Assembly (NCBI RefSeq): GCF_018812025.1
Contig: NC_063052.1
Location: 12,171,501 to 12,235,500 of the forward strand
Source of the DNA: Megalobrama amblycephala
Lineage: Eukaryota > Chordata > Actinopteri > Cypriniformes > Xenocyprididae
Direction: 5' to 3'
DNA length: 64,000 bases
Below are positions 12,207 to 22,207 of this stretch, piece by piece. The notes under the pieces were generated by a model. It did no database searches, was not told the origin of the DNA, and was given only the letters and a program-made list of their open reading frames with translations. The stretch's first letter is position 1. Each line of letters opens with the position of its first letter. The translations under genes were made by a program, and so were the position numbers.

Positions 12207-15200
12207 AATTAAGTGAGTTTGTGATTAAAATAAACCCAGTGGGGTCAGAAAAATAAACTTTTATTATTTTTTTTTAAACCAACAAACAGTACCCCCTTTT
12301 TTTAAAGCACAAACTCACTAAATTTTGATGATTTTTTTAATATCTTAAGTAATTTTGTTTCTCAAGTTCTTGTACTTTGATTTAAGATTGTTTAGATATT
12401 TGTACTGGAAAACAAGGCAAAAATACTGAGTAAGAAAATATTTTTTTACATAAGAATTATGCTTCCAAACGGTTGTCAACATAATCAATCAGTCTGTCAT
12501 GAAAACATGTTTTTGAGAAAATGGTTTCTAAAGTACGGAAGAGGATTAGGGCCAAGCAATAATAAAAAATAAAACCATCTCGAGATTAAAGTTGTTAAAT
12601 TTCGAGAAAAAACTTGTTAAATTTCAAGAAAAAAGTTAAAATAAAATGTTGAGAATAAAGTCATTAAATTACGAGAAAGTCGTTAGATTATGAGAACAAA
12701 TTCGTTAAATTACGAGAAAAGAAGTCGTTAAATTATAAGAACAAATTCGTAATTTAACAAATTTGTTCTCGTAATTTAACGACTTTTTTCTCATAATTTA
12801 ATGACTTTATTCTCAACATTTTATCTCGACTTTTTTCTCGAAATTTAACGACTTTTTTTCTTGTAATTTAACGAATTTTTTTCTTGTAATTTAACGAATT
12901 TGTTCTCATAATTTAACGACTTTTTTCTCATAATTTAATGAATTTATTCTCAACATTTTATCTCGACTTTTTTTCTCGAAATTTAACGACTTTTTTTCTC
13001 CTAATTTAACGAACTTGTTCTCATAATCTAATGACTTTTTTTCTCGTAATTTAACAATTTTTTTCTCGAAATTTAACAAGTTTTTTCTCGTAATTTAACG
13101 AATTTGTTCTCGTAATTTAACGACTTTTTTCTCATAATTTAATGACTTTATTCTCAACATTTTATCTTGACTTTTTTCTCAAAATTTAACGACTTTTTTC
13201 TCGAAATTTAGCGAGGTTTTTCTAGAAATTTAACAAGTTTTTTCTCGAAATTTAACGACTTTTTTCTCGAAATTTAACGACTTTTTTTCTTGTAATTTAA
13301 CGAATTTGTTCTCGTAATTTAACGACTTTTTTCTCATAATTTAATGAATTTATTCTCAACATTTTATCTCGACTTTTTTTCTCGAAATTTAACGACTTTT
13401 TTTCTCGTAATTTAACGAACTTGTTCTCATAATCTAATGACTTTTTTTCTCGTAATTTAACAATTTTTTTCTCAAAATTTAACGAGTTTTTTCTCGTAAT
13501 TTAACGAATTTGTTCTCGTAATTTAACGACTTTTTTCTCATAATTTAATGACTTTATTCTCAACATTTTATCTCGACTTTTTTCTCGAAATTTAACGACT
13601 TTTTTCTCGAAATTTAACAAGGTTTTTCTAGAAATTTAACAAGTTTTTTCTCGAAATTTAACGACTTTTTTCTCGAAATTTAACGACTTTTTTTCTTGTA
13701 ATTTAACGAATTTGTTCTCGTAATTTAACGACTTTTTTCTCATAATTTAATGAATTTATTCTCAACATTTTATCTCGACTTTTTTTCTTGAAATTTAACG
13801 ACTTTTTTTCTCATAATTTAACGAACTTGTTCTCATAATCTAATGACTTTTTTTCTCGTAATTTAACATTTTTTTTCTCGAAATTTTACGAGTTTTTTCT
13901 CGAAATTTAACAAGTTTTTTCTCGTAATTTAACGAATTTGTTCTCGTAATTTAACGACTTTTTTCTCATAATTTAATGAATTTATTCTCAACATTTTATC
14001 TCGACTTTTTTTCTCGAAATTTAACAACTTTTTTTCTCGTAATTTAACGAATTTGTTCTCATAATCTAACGACTTTTTTCTCGCAATTTAACAAGTTTTT
14101 TCTCGAAATTTAACAACTTTAATCTCGAGATGGTTTTATTTATTTTTTTTATTATTGCTTGGCCCTAATCTTCTTCCATACCAAAGAATCCAAACAATTC
14201 ACAGATTTTAATAAAAGAATTAGTAATAACTCAAACTCTGTAGTGCCGTTTGAATTGAGGCAGCTACAGTGATCTATCACAACACATGAAAAAGACATTT
14301 ATTTTTAGAAATTCATAATAAAATTGAAGTAATTTGAAAAGAAAGAATTTGCACTAGTGGCCAAAAGTGATGTCTGGAGGGGATATTTGTTTAAATATGA
14401 AGGGAGAACGAAACACTAAACTTGGTTATGGTATTTACTCAGGAAAAAGCATACACTGACTACAACATAATCAGTTATTAATATTTAATTTGTTCTTTCT
14501 TATTTGTGTATGTGTTCATAATTTCTTTGTATGACAGCCTGGCCAAAAATTATATCACACAATTTGGCACGGTTTATTGCGTTCTCATAAATAAAACTAT
14601 TGACTCCAAGCACAACTAGCGATACGCTTATAAAATCTTTAACAAATTATTAATAATATTTGAATAAAGGGTGAAGATGTCACTGACATCACTTTTGGCC
14701 ACTACTGTACATCATTAGTGGCTGAGAAGAAAGTTCTTCATCAAATTCAATACAAATGGAACTATGGGAATTTGGTTGGAGTTACACTGTATATCAATGA
14801 CAGGGACCATGTCAGAAGAGAGCAAAAGTCAATTACCCTTTCCTTTACCACGAGGCATCTGGCGGTTGATTTCCACGAGGATTCGAGTATAGCAGAAGCT
14901 CATTACCAGTAGAGGGAACACATAGAGGGTGACAAAGTGGAACATGTTGTAGGCTGTTTCCTGCCAGCGCTGCTGGAAGCTTCCATGTGTTACACACTGC
15001 ACAAAGTCAACTCCTTCAGCCTTAATTGCTCTGAAAATAAATAACTGAAACGATAAAAAAGCAATTTATAAAGAAAAGTATAATAAGAGATGTTTTTATT
15101 TTATCTAAGCTTCACTTCTCGAAAGCATTGTGAGTCTAACTTGATCATAGAAACCTTTGGTGCAGTTGGTTTACGATCAATTTAGGCTCACGATGCTTGT

Positions 15201-18200
15201 GGGAAATGCCGCCCTGGACACTTGTTTCTTAAAGGCATAGTTTGCATAAAAAATTTAAATCCTGTTGTCATTTACTTGTTCCAATCCAGTATAATATTAT
15301 TTCACCTACAGAATGCGATGAAAATTTGAGTTTCTCAGGCAAAGCTGCTGTATAGCAAAAACACCAATTTTATAATACTTCTTTGCATCCTTTTTGCATC
15401 TCCTCCTAGAGCTTTAAACCTACAACCACCAAACTCAGGTCAGACCTTCAGACTGTTCTTACGCTTTTCTAGCTGGAAAACGTACGTTTTTTGTTAAATG
15501 GACTACGAAATATGACATAAACTTTCATTGAGGGGGTCAAAACTTTTGTACAGTAACTCTAATGGAGTATTTAAGCTTCATCCACCAAGTATTGATCACT
15601 AACAAAGCTTAGCAACTAGCTTAGGACATGGTGCATCATACTAAAACATGCTAGCAACATATTAAAGGTGCCATCGAACATTTTTTTAAAAGATGTAATA
15701 TAAGTCTAAGGTGTACCCTGAATGTGTCTGTGAAGTTTCAGCTCAAAATAACCCATAGATTTTTTTTAATTAATTTTTTTAACTGCCTATTTTGGGGCAT
15801 AATTAGAAATGCGCAGATTCAGGCTGCGGCCCCTTTAAATGCTCACGCTCCCCGCCCACGGTGCTCGCGCTTGCCTTAAACAGTGCATAAACAAAGTTTA
15901 CACAGCTAATATAACCCTCAAAATGGATCTTTACAAAGTGTTCGTCATGCATACTGCATGCATGCGTCGGATTATGTGAGTATTGTATTTATTTGGACGT
16001 TTACATTTGATTCTGAATGAATTTGAGGCTGTGATCTGTGGCTAATGGCTAATGCTACACTGTTGGAGAGATTTATAAAGAATGAAGTTGTGTTTATGAA
16101 TTATACAGACTGCAAGTGTTTAATAATGAAAATAACGACGGCTCTTGTCTCCGTGAATACAGTAAGAAACGATGGTAACTTTAACCACATTTAACAGTAC
16201 ATTAGCAACATGCTAACGAAACATTTAGAAAGACAATTTACAAATATCACTAAAAATATCATGATATCATGGATCATGTCAGTTATTATTGCTCCATCTG
16301 CCATTTTTCGCTATTGTTCTTGCTTGCTTACCTAGTCTGATGATTCAGCTGTGCACAGATCCAGACGTTAATACTGGCTGCCCTTGTGTAATGCCTTGAA
16401 CATGAGCTGGCATATGCAAATATTGGGGGCGTACATATTAATGATCCCGACTGTTACGTAACAGTCGGTGTTATGTTGAGATTCGCCTGTTCTTCTGAGG
16501 TCTTTTAAACAAATGAGATTTATATAAGAAGGAGGAAACAATGGAGTTTGAGACTCACTGTATGTCATTTCTCTTGTTATTTAACTATGCCAAGATAAAT
16601 TCAATTTTTTATTTTAGGGCACCTTTAAAACATGCTTACAACATGTTAAAACATTATCAGTGTCTGAAATCATGCTAGAAACATGTGAAAACATTGCTGC
16701 AATATGTTAATTCATGCTAGAAACTTGCCTGCAATGTTTTAAATCAAGCTAGAAACTTGCATGTTTACAATGTGTTAGAACTTGTTTACAACATTTTATT
16801 GAGAAAATTAAAAATATTTTTGAGAAAAAAATTTCAAGCTTTTCAAAGATGTTTCAAACTTTCAGACAATCAACATCAAAGTAGCAATTCCATGCAAGTT
16901 CTAAAGTGCTAAAGTGTGTGAACTGTAAACCTTCGAAGAATCCAAATATACCTATTTTTATCGTTTTACACATTTTGCAAGAGCAAGACAAAGGATTTTC
17001 ATGTCATGACAGCTTGTTTTGAGATGTCAAAAATCTCCTCAGTTTTGCTGCATTGTAGGTGTTTCCCTTACATTTGGGCTCTATGGGATATAAAATGGAT
17101 TTTCAATAGGGGAAAGACTTTCTGCTATCTCCAAATATCATACATTCTTGTCATGTTATCACCTTGTGCTTTCAGATAAAAGAAATTCATTTGTTCCATG
17201 GCTGCATTATTTTTTTCATGTGACATATTTCTCTATATTCTCCTGCACAATTTATCAGGTAGCACACAGTGTGACAGAGGGAAGCCCATTTTTTTCTCTG
17301 GGGGAGGTGTGTGAACAGAATACAGGAGCAAGGAGCTAAAGATATACTGATACCCACAATTCACCACCCACTCTGTCTTTACAGTTGGATCTCTTTCCAA
17401 TTATCCATGGCTGCCTAACTGACCTTGTCTCAGACAGGCTTCTTTATCTCACTTGTAATTATTTTAAATGCTGTGGTCACATCCACAGGCTGCTAAAAAT
17501 GACATTACTGGAAATAAGTGTGTGGAGGGAAACAGAGACACACTGACAAGATTCAGTCAGGCATTTTAAAGGTTATAGAAAATGCCCTGGGACTAGTGTA
17601 GCTTGACAAATAGGATCTATAATCAATGCAGCAAGTGCTCACTGAAGAGTCACTAATCCAGGGTCAGTTATTGCATTACTTTAAGCTATAACTGATTGCT
17701 TAAAGAAATGCTTGAGCTTTGATGGCTATCGGGAAATGTGTGAGGTAGACTGAAAGTGCAATTTCCCTAAAAACAAACAACATACACGATTTCAATTTAA
17801 TTCAGTTTGAGATAAAACTAAACTTGGTTCAGTTTGGCAATGTGCCACTTTACTTCAATTTTTGCACCACTAACATCAGCAAATGGAATTGCACTTCTGT
17901 TTTCAAACAGGTTTCCAGAACACTTAATCCATTTGCCATTGTTGGGATAAACAAGCAGTTCCACCTCCTCATACTACTTTATTGAATCAGTGTTATGTTG
18001 GAATAGTTGGGATACATTGCATTTTTTTGGGAAATCAAGTTAGGAACAGCTTGCTAAAGCTGAAGCACCGAGGCTTTCCTCTCGACTGTATGATAAAATG
18101 GTCAATTTTTCAAAGCTTTTTAAAGGTGCCCTAGAACTTTTTAAAAAAAGATGTAATATAAGTCTAAGGTGTCCCCTGAATGTGTCTGTGAAGTTTCAGC

Positions 18201-20706
18201 TCAAAATACCCCATAGATTTTTTTTATTCATTTTTTTAACTGCCTATTTTGGGGCATCATTAACTATGCACCGATTCAGGGCTACTGGCCCTTTAATTCT
18301 CGTGCTCCACGCCCACGGAGCTCGCGCTTGCCTTGAACAGTGCATAAACAAAGTTTACACAGCTAATATAACCCTCAAAATGGATCTTTACAAAGTGTTC
18401 GTCATGCATGCTGCATGCATGCGTCGGATTATGTGAGTATTGTATACTGTTATATTGTTTACATTTGATTCTGAATGAGTTTGAGGCTGTGCTCCGTGGC
18501 TAATGGCTAATGCTACACTGTTGGAGAGATTTATAAAGAATGAAGTTGTGTTTATGAATTTTACAGACTGCAAGTGTTTAATAATGAAAATAGCGACGGC
18601 TCTTGTCTCCGTGAATACAGTAAGAAACGATGGTAACTTTAACCACATTTAACAGTACATTAGCAACATGCTAACGAAACATTTAGAAAGACGATTTACA
18701 AATATCACTAAAAATATCATGATATCATGGATCATGTCAGTTATTATTGCTCCATCTGCCATTTTTCGCTATTGTTCTTGCTTGCTTACCTAGTCTGTTG
18801 ATTCACCTGTGCAGATCCAGACGTTAATACTGGATGCCCTTGTCTAATGCCTTGAACATGAGCTGGCATATGCAAATATTGGGGCGTACATATTAATGAT
18901 CCCGACTGTTACGTAACAGTCGGTGTTATGTTGAGATTCGCCTGTTCTTCGGAGGTCTTTTAAACAAATGAGATTTATATAAGAAGGAGGAAACAATGGA
19001 GTTTGAGACTCACTGTATGTCATTTCCATGTACTGAACTCTTGTTATTTGACTATGCCAAGATAAATTCAATTTTTAATTTTAGGGCACCTTTAACATGT
19101 GTATGTTTCAGGTGTATCTTGTGGTCAAAAGGATGAATAACCACCTAGCAATCAGCTTTATTTCAATTGCTGAAGGCAATTCTAATTATTTTCAATTGAA
19201 CTCAATTGCTGATTACAATTTTGTAATAGTTTTAGTTGACAATAACAACAGTGATTGCTTATGAATCAGATTCTGAATCAGTCATGTGTTTTTTGGGGGG
19301 TTTTTTACAGCCAAATGAAGCTTCAGACGTCATAGATGACATGCTTTTGGCCAAATTTAACATCACTAATCAGATTTTTTTGTAAAAATCTATGAAATTG
19401 AGCAAACAGAGTTTTGAAAGCCTTCTCTTCATATTAAGCTGTAATTGGACAAAATATTTTACAGTTTTTTTTACAATCACTTTGCTACTATTTTCAGAAT
19501 CTTGAGGTCATTTTTCAAAGCTCTAGACACAAAATTCAAAACGGTTATCACTTGTAACACAGGCTGTCTAATGTTCAAAACAGTGCATTGTGCATTCACA
19601 TCTTTAAAGAAATCTTGCACTTGCACAATCATTGGTTCAAAACACAAATTTACTGTGAAATGCCACTGAAACATAACTATAGATCACCCACACACAAGCA
19701 ACCGATAGTTTCACTGTGTCATTGTTCGTACAATCATTAAATATTGTAAATAGGTGATACAGGTTTCATTATGGTACTACATGTACAGTAAATACATCTC
19801 TGTAAAGTACTGCAGTAGTAGAGAAAATACTACAAACACATTGGAATCATTGAACAAATGTTGTAACATATTGATGCAAAACACTACAGTACAATTAGAT
19901 TACAGTTAGAGTTGTAGAGTAAAAATGTGCATTTTGATCATTGGTTGTGAGTTTTGTGTCTAGAGTTGTGAAAAATGACATCAAGGTTCTGAAAATAGTA
20001 GCAAAGTGATTGTAAAAAACTGTAATGAAAAAAGACATATCACCTTTAACAAGTGTTTTGAAACACAAATATTATCATCCATCTATAAATCCTCCAAGAC
20101 AGTTTTGTGCTGCTCCATAGCAAGACAAGTCACACACGTGACAACTCCAATTAATATAACATCTTGTTCACTTACCTGTGGAGAGGCAAGCAGGATGCTG
20201 AGGATCCAGGCAGCCAGCAGCATCCTCCTGTTCCTGCGACCGGCATCCAAAGCTTCTAGTGGGTGCAGGATTGCATGGTGCCTGTCCAGACTCACCACCA
20301 CCAGGATAAATGCTGACGAATGCATGGCGAAGAGCTTGAGGAAGCAGAGGAGCTTGCACATGGCGTCGCCGGCATACCACTGCACTGTGATATTCCATAT
20401 GGCGTCGAGTGGCATCACTACAAAAGTCATGACCAGGTCAGCGGAGGCCAGGCTGGCAATGAGCGGCCTCAGGTGGGAGGCCAGGCGGCGTCCTCGTCCC
20501 CTGGTCACGCTGATCAGCACTGAGAGGTTGCTGATGGCTGCGAAGATGAAGAGCACCAGGGTGGCCACCACACGGAAGCGAGCAGCAACAGTGAATGTCG
20601 GTGTCTCCCAGTCAGAGGCAAATCGAGGAAAGGAGGCGTTCAGCAGAGAGGAGTTTTCCCAAATGCTCGTGGGACTCGCTGACAGGAGAGACACGTTTAC
20701 TGACAT
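11408..20706 (-). CDS. gnrhr: Gonadotropin-releasing hormone receptor, three coding exons, 381 aa
   Basis: Class A GPCR of the plasma membrane that binds GnRH and in this family signals mainly through Gq/11 and phospholipase C, classically in pituitary gonadotropes. Coding segments 20706-20176, 15044-14837 and 11814-11408 (531+208+407 nt) join in phase into 382 codons with a TAG stop. Visible features: N-glycosylation sequons at N4, N18 and N23; TM1 about 46-66; TM2 with D90; the MPLDAIWN block at 98-105, matching ligand-binding Asp, Trp and Asn positions of the family; C117 and C194 for the extracellular disulfide; K124 in TM3; DRH 141-143 in place of DRY; CWTPYY 281-286 in TM6; PEY 303-305 before TM7; DPVIY 321-325 in place of NPxxY; and a tail of about 50 residues. 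Asp in both TM2 and TM7 plus a tail is the non-mammalian pattern. Introns are 5131 and 3022 bp. The paralogue number is not resolved. Confidence 0.95.
11897..12466. mobile_element. Inverted-repeat element in gnrhr intron 2, interrupted
   Basis: The left arm 11905-12026 (AAGAATTACACTGC..., CTTGAGAAGC...) matches the inverted right arm 12330-12466 (GTTTCTCAAGTTCTTG..., ...ACATAAGAATTAT). Between them are the TTAA insert, a poly-A of about 27 bp at 12174-12199 and a second inverted AAACTCACTAAATTTTGATG-like pair. Confidence 0.65.
12027..12160. mobile_element. Short TTAA-flanked element fragment
   Basis: TTAA/GGGGTTATATC at the left and GGATATCCCT/TTAA at the right, with the internal TTTACTCACCCTCAGGTTGT block typical of the GATAGTTCACCC family. 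Confidence 0.65.
12532..14181. mobile_element. Foldback element with expanded tandem array in gnrhr intron 2
   Basis: The ends are inverted: GTACGGAAGAGGATTAGGGC at the left and GCCCTAATCTTCTTCCATAC at the right, extended by AAAACCATCTCGAGATTAAA and its complement. The interior is almost wholly short units of the form TTTTTCTCG(A/T)AATTTAACGA. The array runs in one orientation to about 12760 and in the other afterwards, so the start can pair with the rest. Landmark CTCAACATTTTATCT recurs at 12812, 12949, 13153, 13355, 13559, 13761 and 13987, giving a period of about 203 bp. Confidence 0.85.
14352..14707. mobile_element. Tc1-derived MITE in gnrhr intron 2
   Basis: Ends CACTAGTGGCCAAAAGTGAT and ATCACTTTTGGCCACTACTG are inverted repeats; TA follows the right end. 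The ends and the GTCTGGAGGGGATATTTG block match the Tc1 element at 25771-27193, so this is an internally deleted relative. Confidence 0.8.
14837..15044 (-). CDS. gnrhr: gnrhr coding exon 2 (residues 178-246, TM5)
   Basis: The 208-nt exon follows the acceptor TTTTTTATCGTTTCAG at 15045 and reads LFIFRAIKAEGVDFVQC, the usual GnRH-receptor sequence after ASPQ. C194 lies in extracellular loop 2. TM5 (about 209-229) is followed by FCYTRILVEINRQM and a basic third-loop start. The donor is AAAGG/GTAATT at 14836, phase 1. It was found by eye because the segment is too short to stand out as an open frame. Confidence 0.92.
15600..16800. repeat. Degenerate CATGCTAGAAACATG-type tandem repeat, interrupted
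   Basis: Loose ~30-bp repeats around CATGCTAGCAACAT / CATGCTAGAAACATG occur at about 15600-15661 and again at 16629-16790. They were split by the TTAA element at 15662-16628. Confidence 0.6.
15662..16628. mobile_element. TTAA-flanked element, copy 1 (967 bp) in gnrhr intron 1
   Basis: TTAA/AGGTGCC at the left and TTTTAGGGCACCT/TTAA at the right. The sequence is nearly collinear with copy 2 at 18120-19095, including ACAAAGTTTACACAGCTAAT and GACTGTTACGTAACAGTCGG (an internal palindrome at about 16448). The shared open frame is disrupted and resembles no transposase, so this is a piggyBac-like non-autonomous element (inference). Confidence 0.85.
16801..18119. other. gnrhr intron 1 spacer, no further gene
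   Basis: Unique-looking intron sequence. A short open frame at 17148-17339 has no exon signals. Confidence 0.5.
18120..19095. mobile_element. TTAA-flanked element, copy 2 (976 bp) in gnrhr intron 1
   Basis: TTAA/AGGTGCCCTAGAAC at the left and AATTTTAGGGCACCT/TTAA at the right. It is about 95% identical by eye to copy 1, in the same orientation 2.46 kb away, with small indels. Confidence 0.88.
19462..20022. mobile_element. TA-flanked MITE, 561 bp, gnrhr intron 1
   Basis: The left arm CAGTTTTTTTTACAATCACT and the right arm AGTGATTGTAAAAAACTG are inverted. Pairing continues through GCTACTATTTTCAGAA and GAGGTCATTTTTCAAAGCTC. TA lies on each side. Mirror-image open frames on both strands are by-products of the fold. 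Confidence 0.85.
20176..20706 (-). CDS. gnrhr: gnrhr coding exon 1 (residues 1-177, TM1-TM4)
   Basis: Starts at the ATG at 20706 and ends ...ASPQ with the donor CCACAG/GTAAGT at 20175, phase 0. It encodes the N-terminus with three sequons, TM1-TM3, the DRH motif and TM4. Just upstream of the ATG the minus strand reads a pyrimidine tract, CTTTTTTCCGCCTTTACAG, then GATG. This is a good acceptor, so the exon probably starts at 20707 and an upstream 5'UTR exon should exist. Reading on past the donor gives VSEQ and then intron sequence, which is why the open frame runs on to 20083 without being coding there. Confidence 0.93.
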
Positions 20707-20984
20707 CCTGTAAAGGCGGAAAAAAGAATTGTTTTGTTGGATGGTTAAGGCTTTTTGTGATACTCAAATGTATAATTATTGCAATATTCTATGACATTTC
20801 AGTCTCATGTGGATATTAGGGTTGGGTGACATTCAGAATTTAAAAACTTCCTCATTTTCAATTCATAAGTTGGAATTACATTAGGAATTTACAAGTAATG
20901 GCATTCTGAGTAATTAAGTGTTCTTCCATCTTTTTCAATAAATTCGTTAAATATAAAGAAGTGTACAATTATAGTGTTTTTGTA

Positions 20985-21400
20985 ATAAAAAGTCTCTTAT
21001 GCTCACCAAGCCTTTATTTATTTGGTCAAAAATACTGTATTGTGAAATATTTGTTATAATTAAAAGTAACTGTTTTCTATTTTAATATATTTTAAAATGT
21101 AATTTATCCCTGGGATCAAAGCTGAATTTTTTCATCTTCAGTGTCACATGATCCTTCAGAAATCATTCTAATATGCTGATTTAATGCTCAAGAAACATTT
21201 ATGATAAATGCTGGAAACAATTGTGCTGCTTAATATTTTTGTCAAAACCTTTTTTGATGATATTTGATAAATAGAGAATTCAAAAGAACAGCATTTATTT
21301 AAAGTATAAGCATTTATTTGTGACATTTACAGTCACTTTTGAACAATTGAAAGTATTTTTTTTTAAATGACCCTAAACAAATGTAAATTAAGTATGCATT
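20985..21400. repeat. Fragment of the 1381-2318 foldback family
   Basis: Shares GCTCACCAAGCCTTTATTTA-like, GTGTCACATGATCCTTCAGA and GAACAGCATTTAT blocks with 1440-1930. Termini are eroded. Confidence 0.75.
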
Positions 21401-21431
21401 TCTATAGGTGACATTTCTGATCTGTTCGTCT

Positions 21432-22207
21432 TTAAAGGATTAGTTCACTTCAGAATGAAAATTTCCTGATAATTTACTCACTCCCATGTCATCCAAGATG
21501 TTTATGTCTTTCTTTCTTCAGTTGAAAAGAAATTAAGGTTTTTGAGGAAAACATTTCAGGATTTTTCTCCATATAGTGGACTTCACTGGGGTTCAACGGG
21601 TTGAAGGTCCAAATTCAGCTTCAAAGAGCTCTACACGATCCCAGCTGAGGAATAAGGGTCTTATCTAGCAAAACGATCGGTCATTTTCTAAAAAAAAATT
21701 AAAATGTATGTACTTTTTAACCACAAATGCTTATCTTGCACTGCTCTGCAATGCGCCACGCATTACGTAATCATGTTGGAAAGGTCACGCGTGAAGTACC
21801 ACAGTAGGCAGAAGTACCACAGTCGGGCGAAAACACCGTTGTTTTACCTTTTTTTGTAAAGGGAGTTTGACTTAGTCTTTGCACATTCACTTTGTAAACA
21901 CTTGCTCTGGAATTCCACCTTTCCAACGTGTTTATTTTTGCCTTTTTAGAAAATTACCAATCATTTCTCTAGATAAGACTCTTATTCCTCGTCTGGGATC
22001 ATGTAGAGCTCTTTGAAGCTGCACTGAAACTGACATTTGCACCTTCAACCCGTTGAACCCCAGTGAAGTCCACTATATGAAACTATATTTTCCTCAAAAA
22101 CATTAATTTCTTTTCGACTGAAGAAAGAAAGACATGAACATCTTGGATGACATGGGGGTAAATAAATTATCAGGAAAATTTAATTCTGAAGTGAACTAAT
22201 CCTTTAA
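21432..22207. mobile_element. TTAA-flanked palindromic element, 776 bp
   Basis: TTAA/AGGATTAGTTCACTTCAGAA at the left and its inverse ...GAAGTGAACTAATCCT/TTAA at the right. The arms pair through TCATCCAAGATGTTTATGTC and AACCCGTTGAACCCCAGTGA. It lies in the inferred 5' intron of gnrhr. Confidence 0.88.

Noticed and set aside
16368..16568. Small minus frame repeated at 18844-19071 as a possible gene family
   Set aside because: Both lie at the same position in the two TTAA elements, with frame differences and no transposase motifs.
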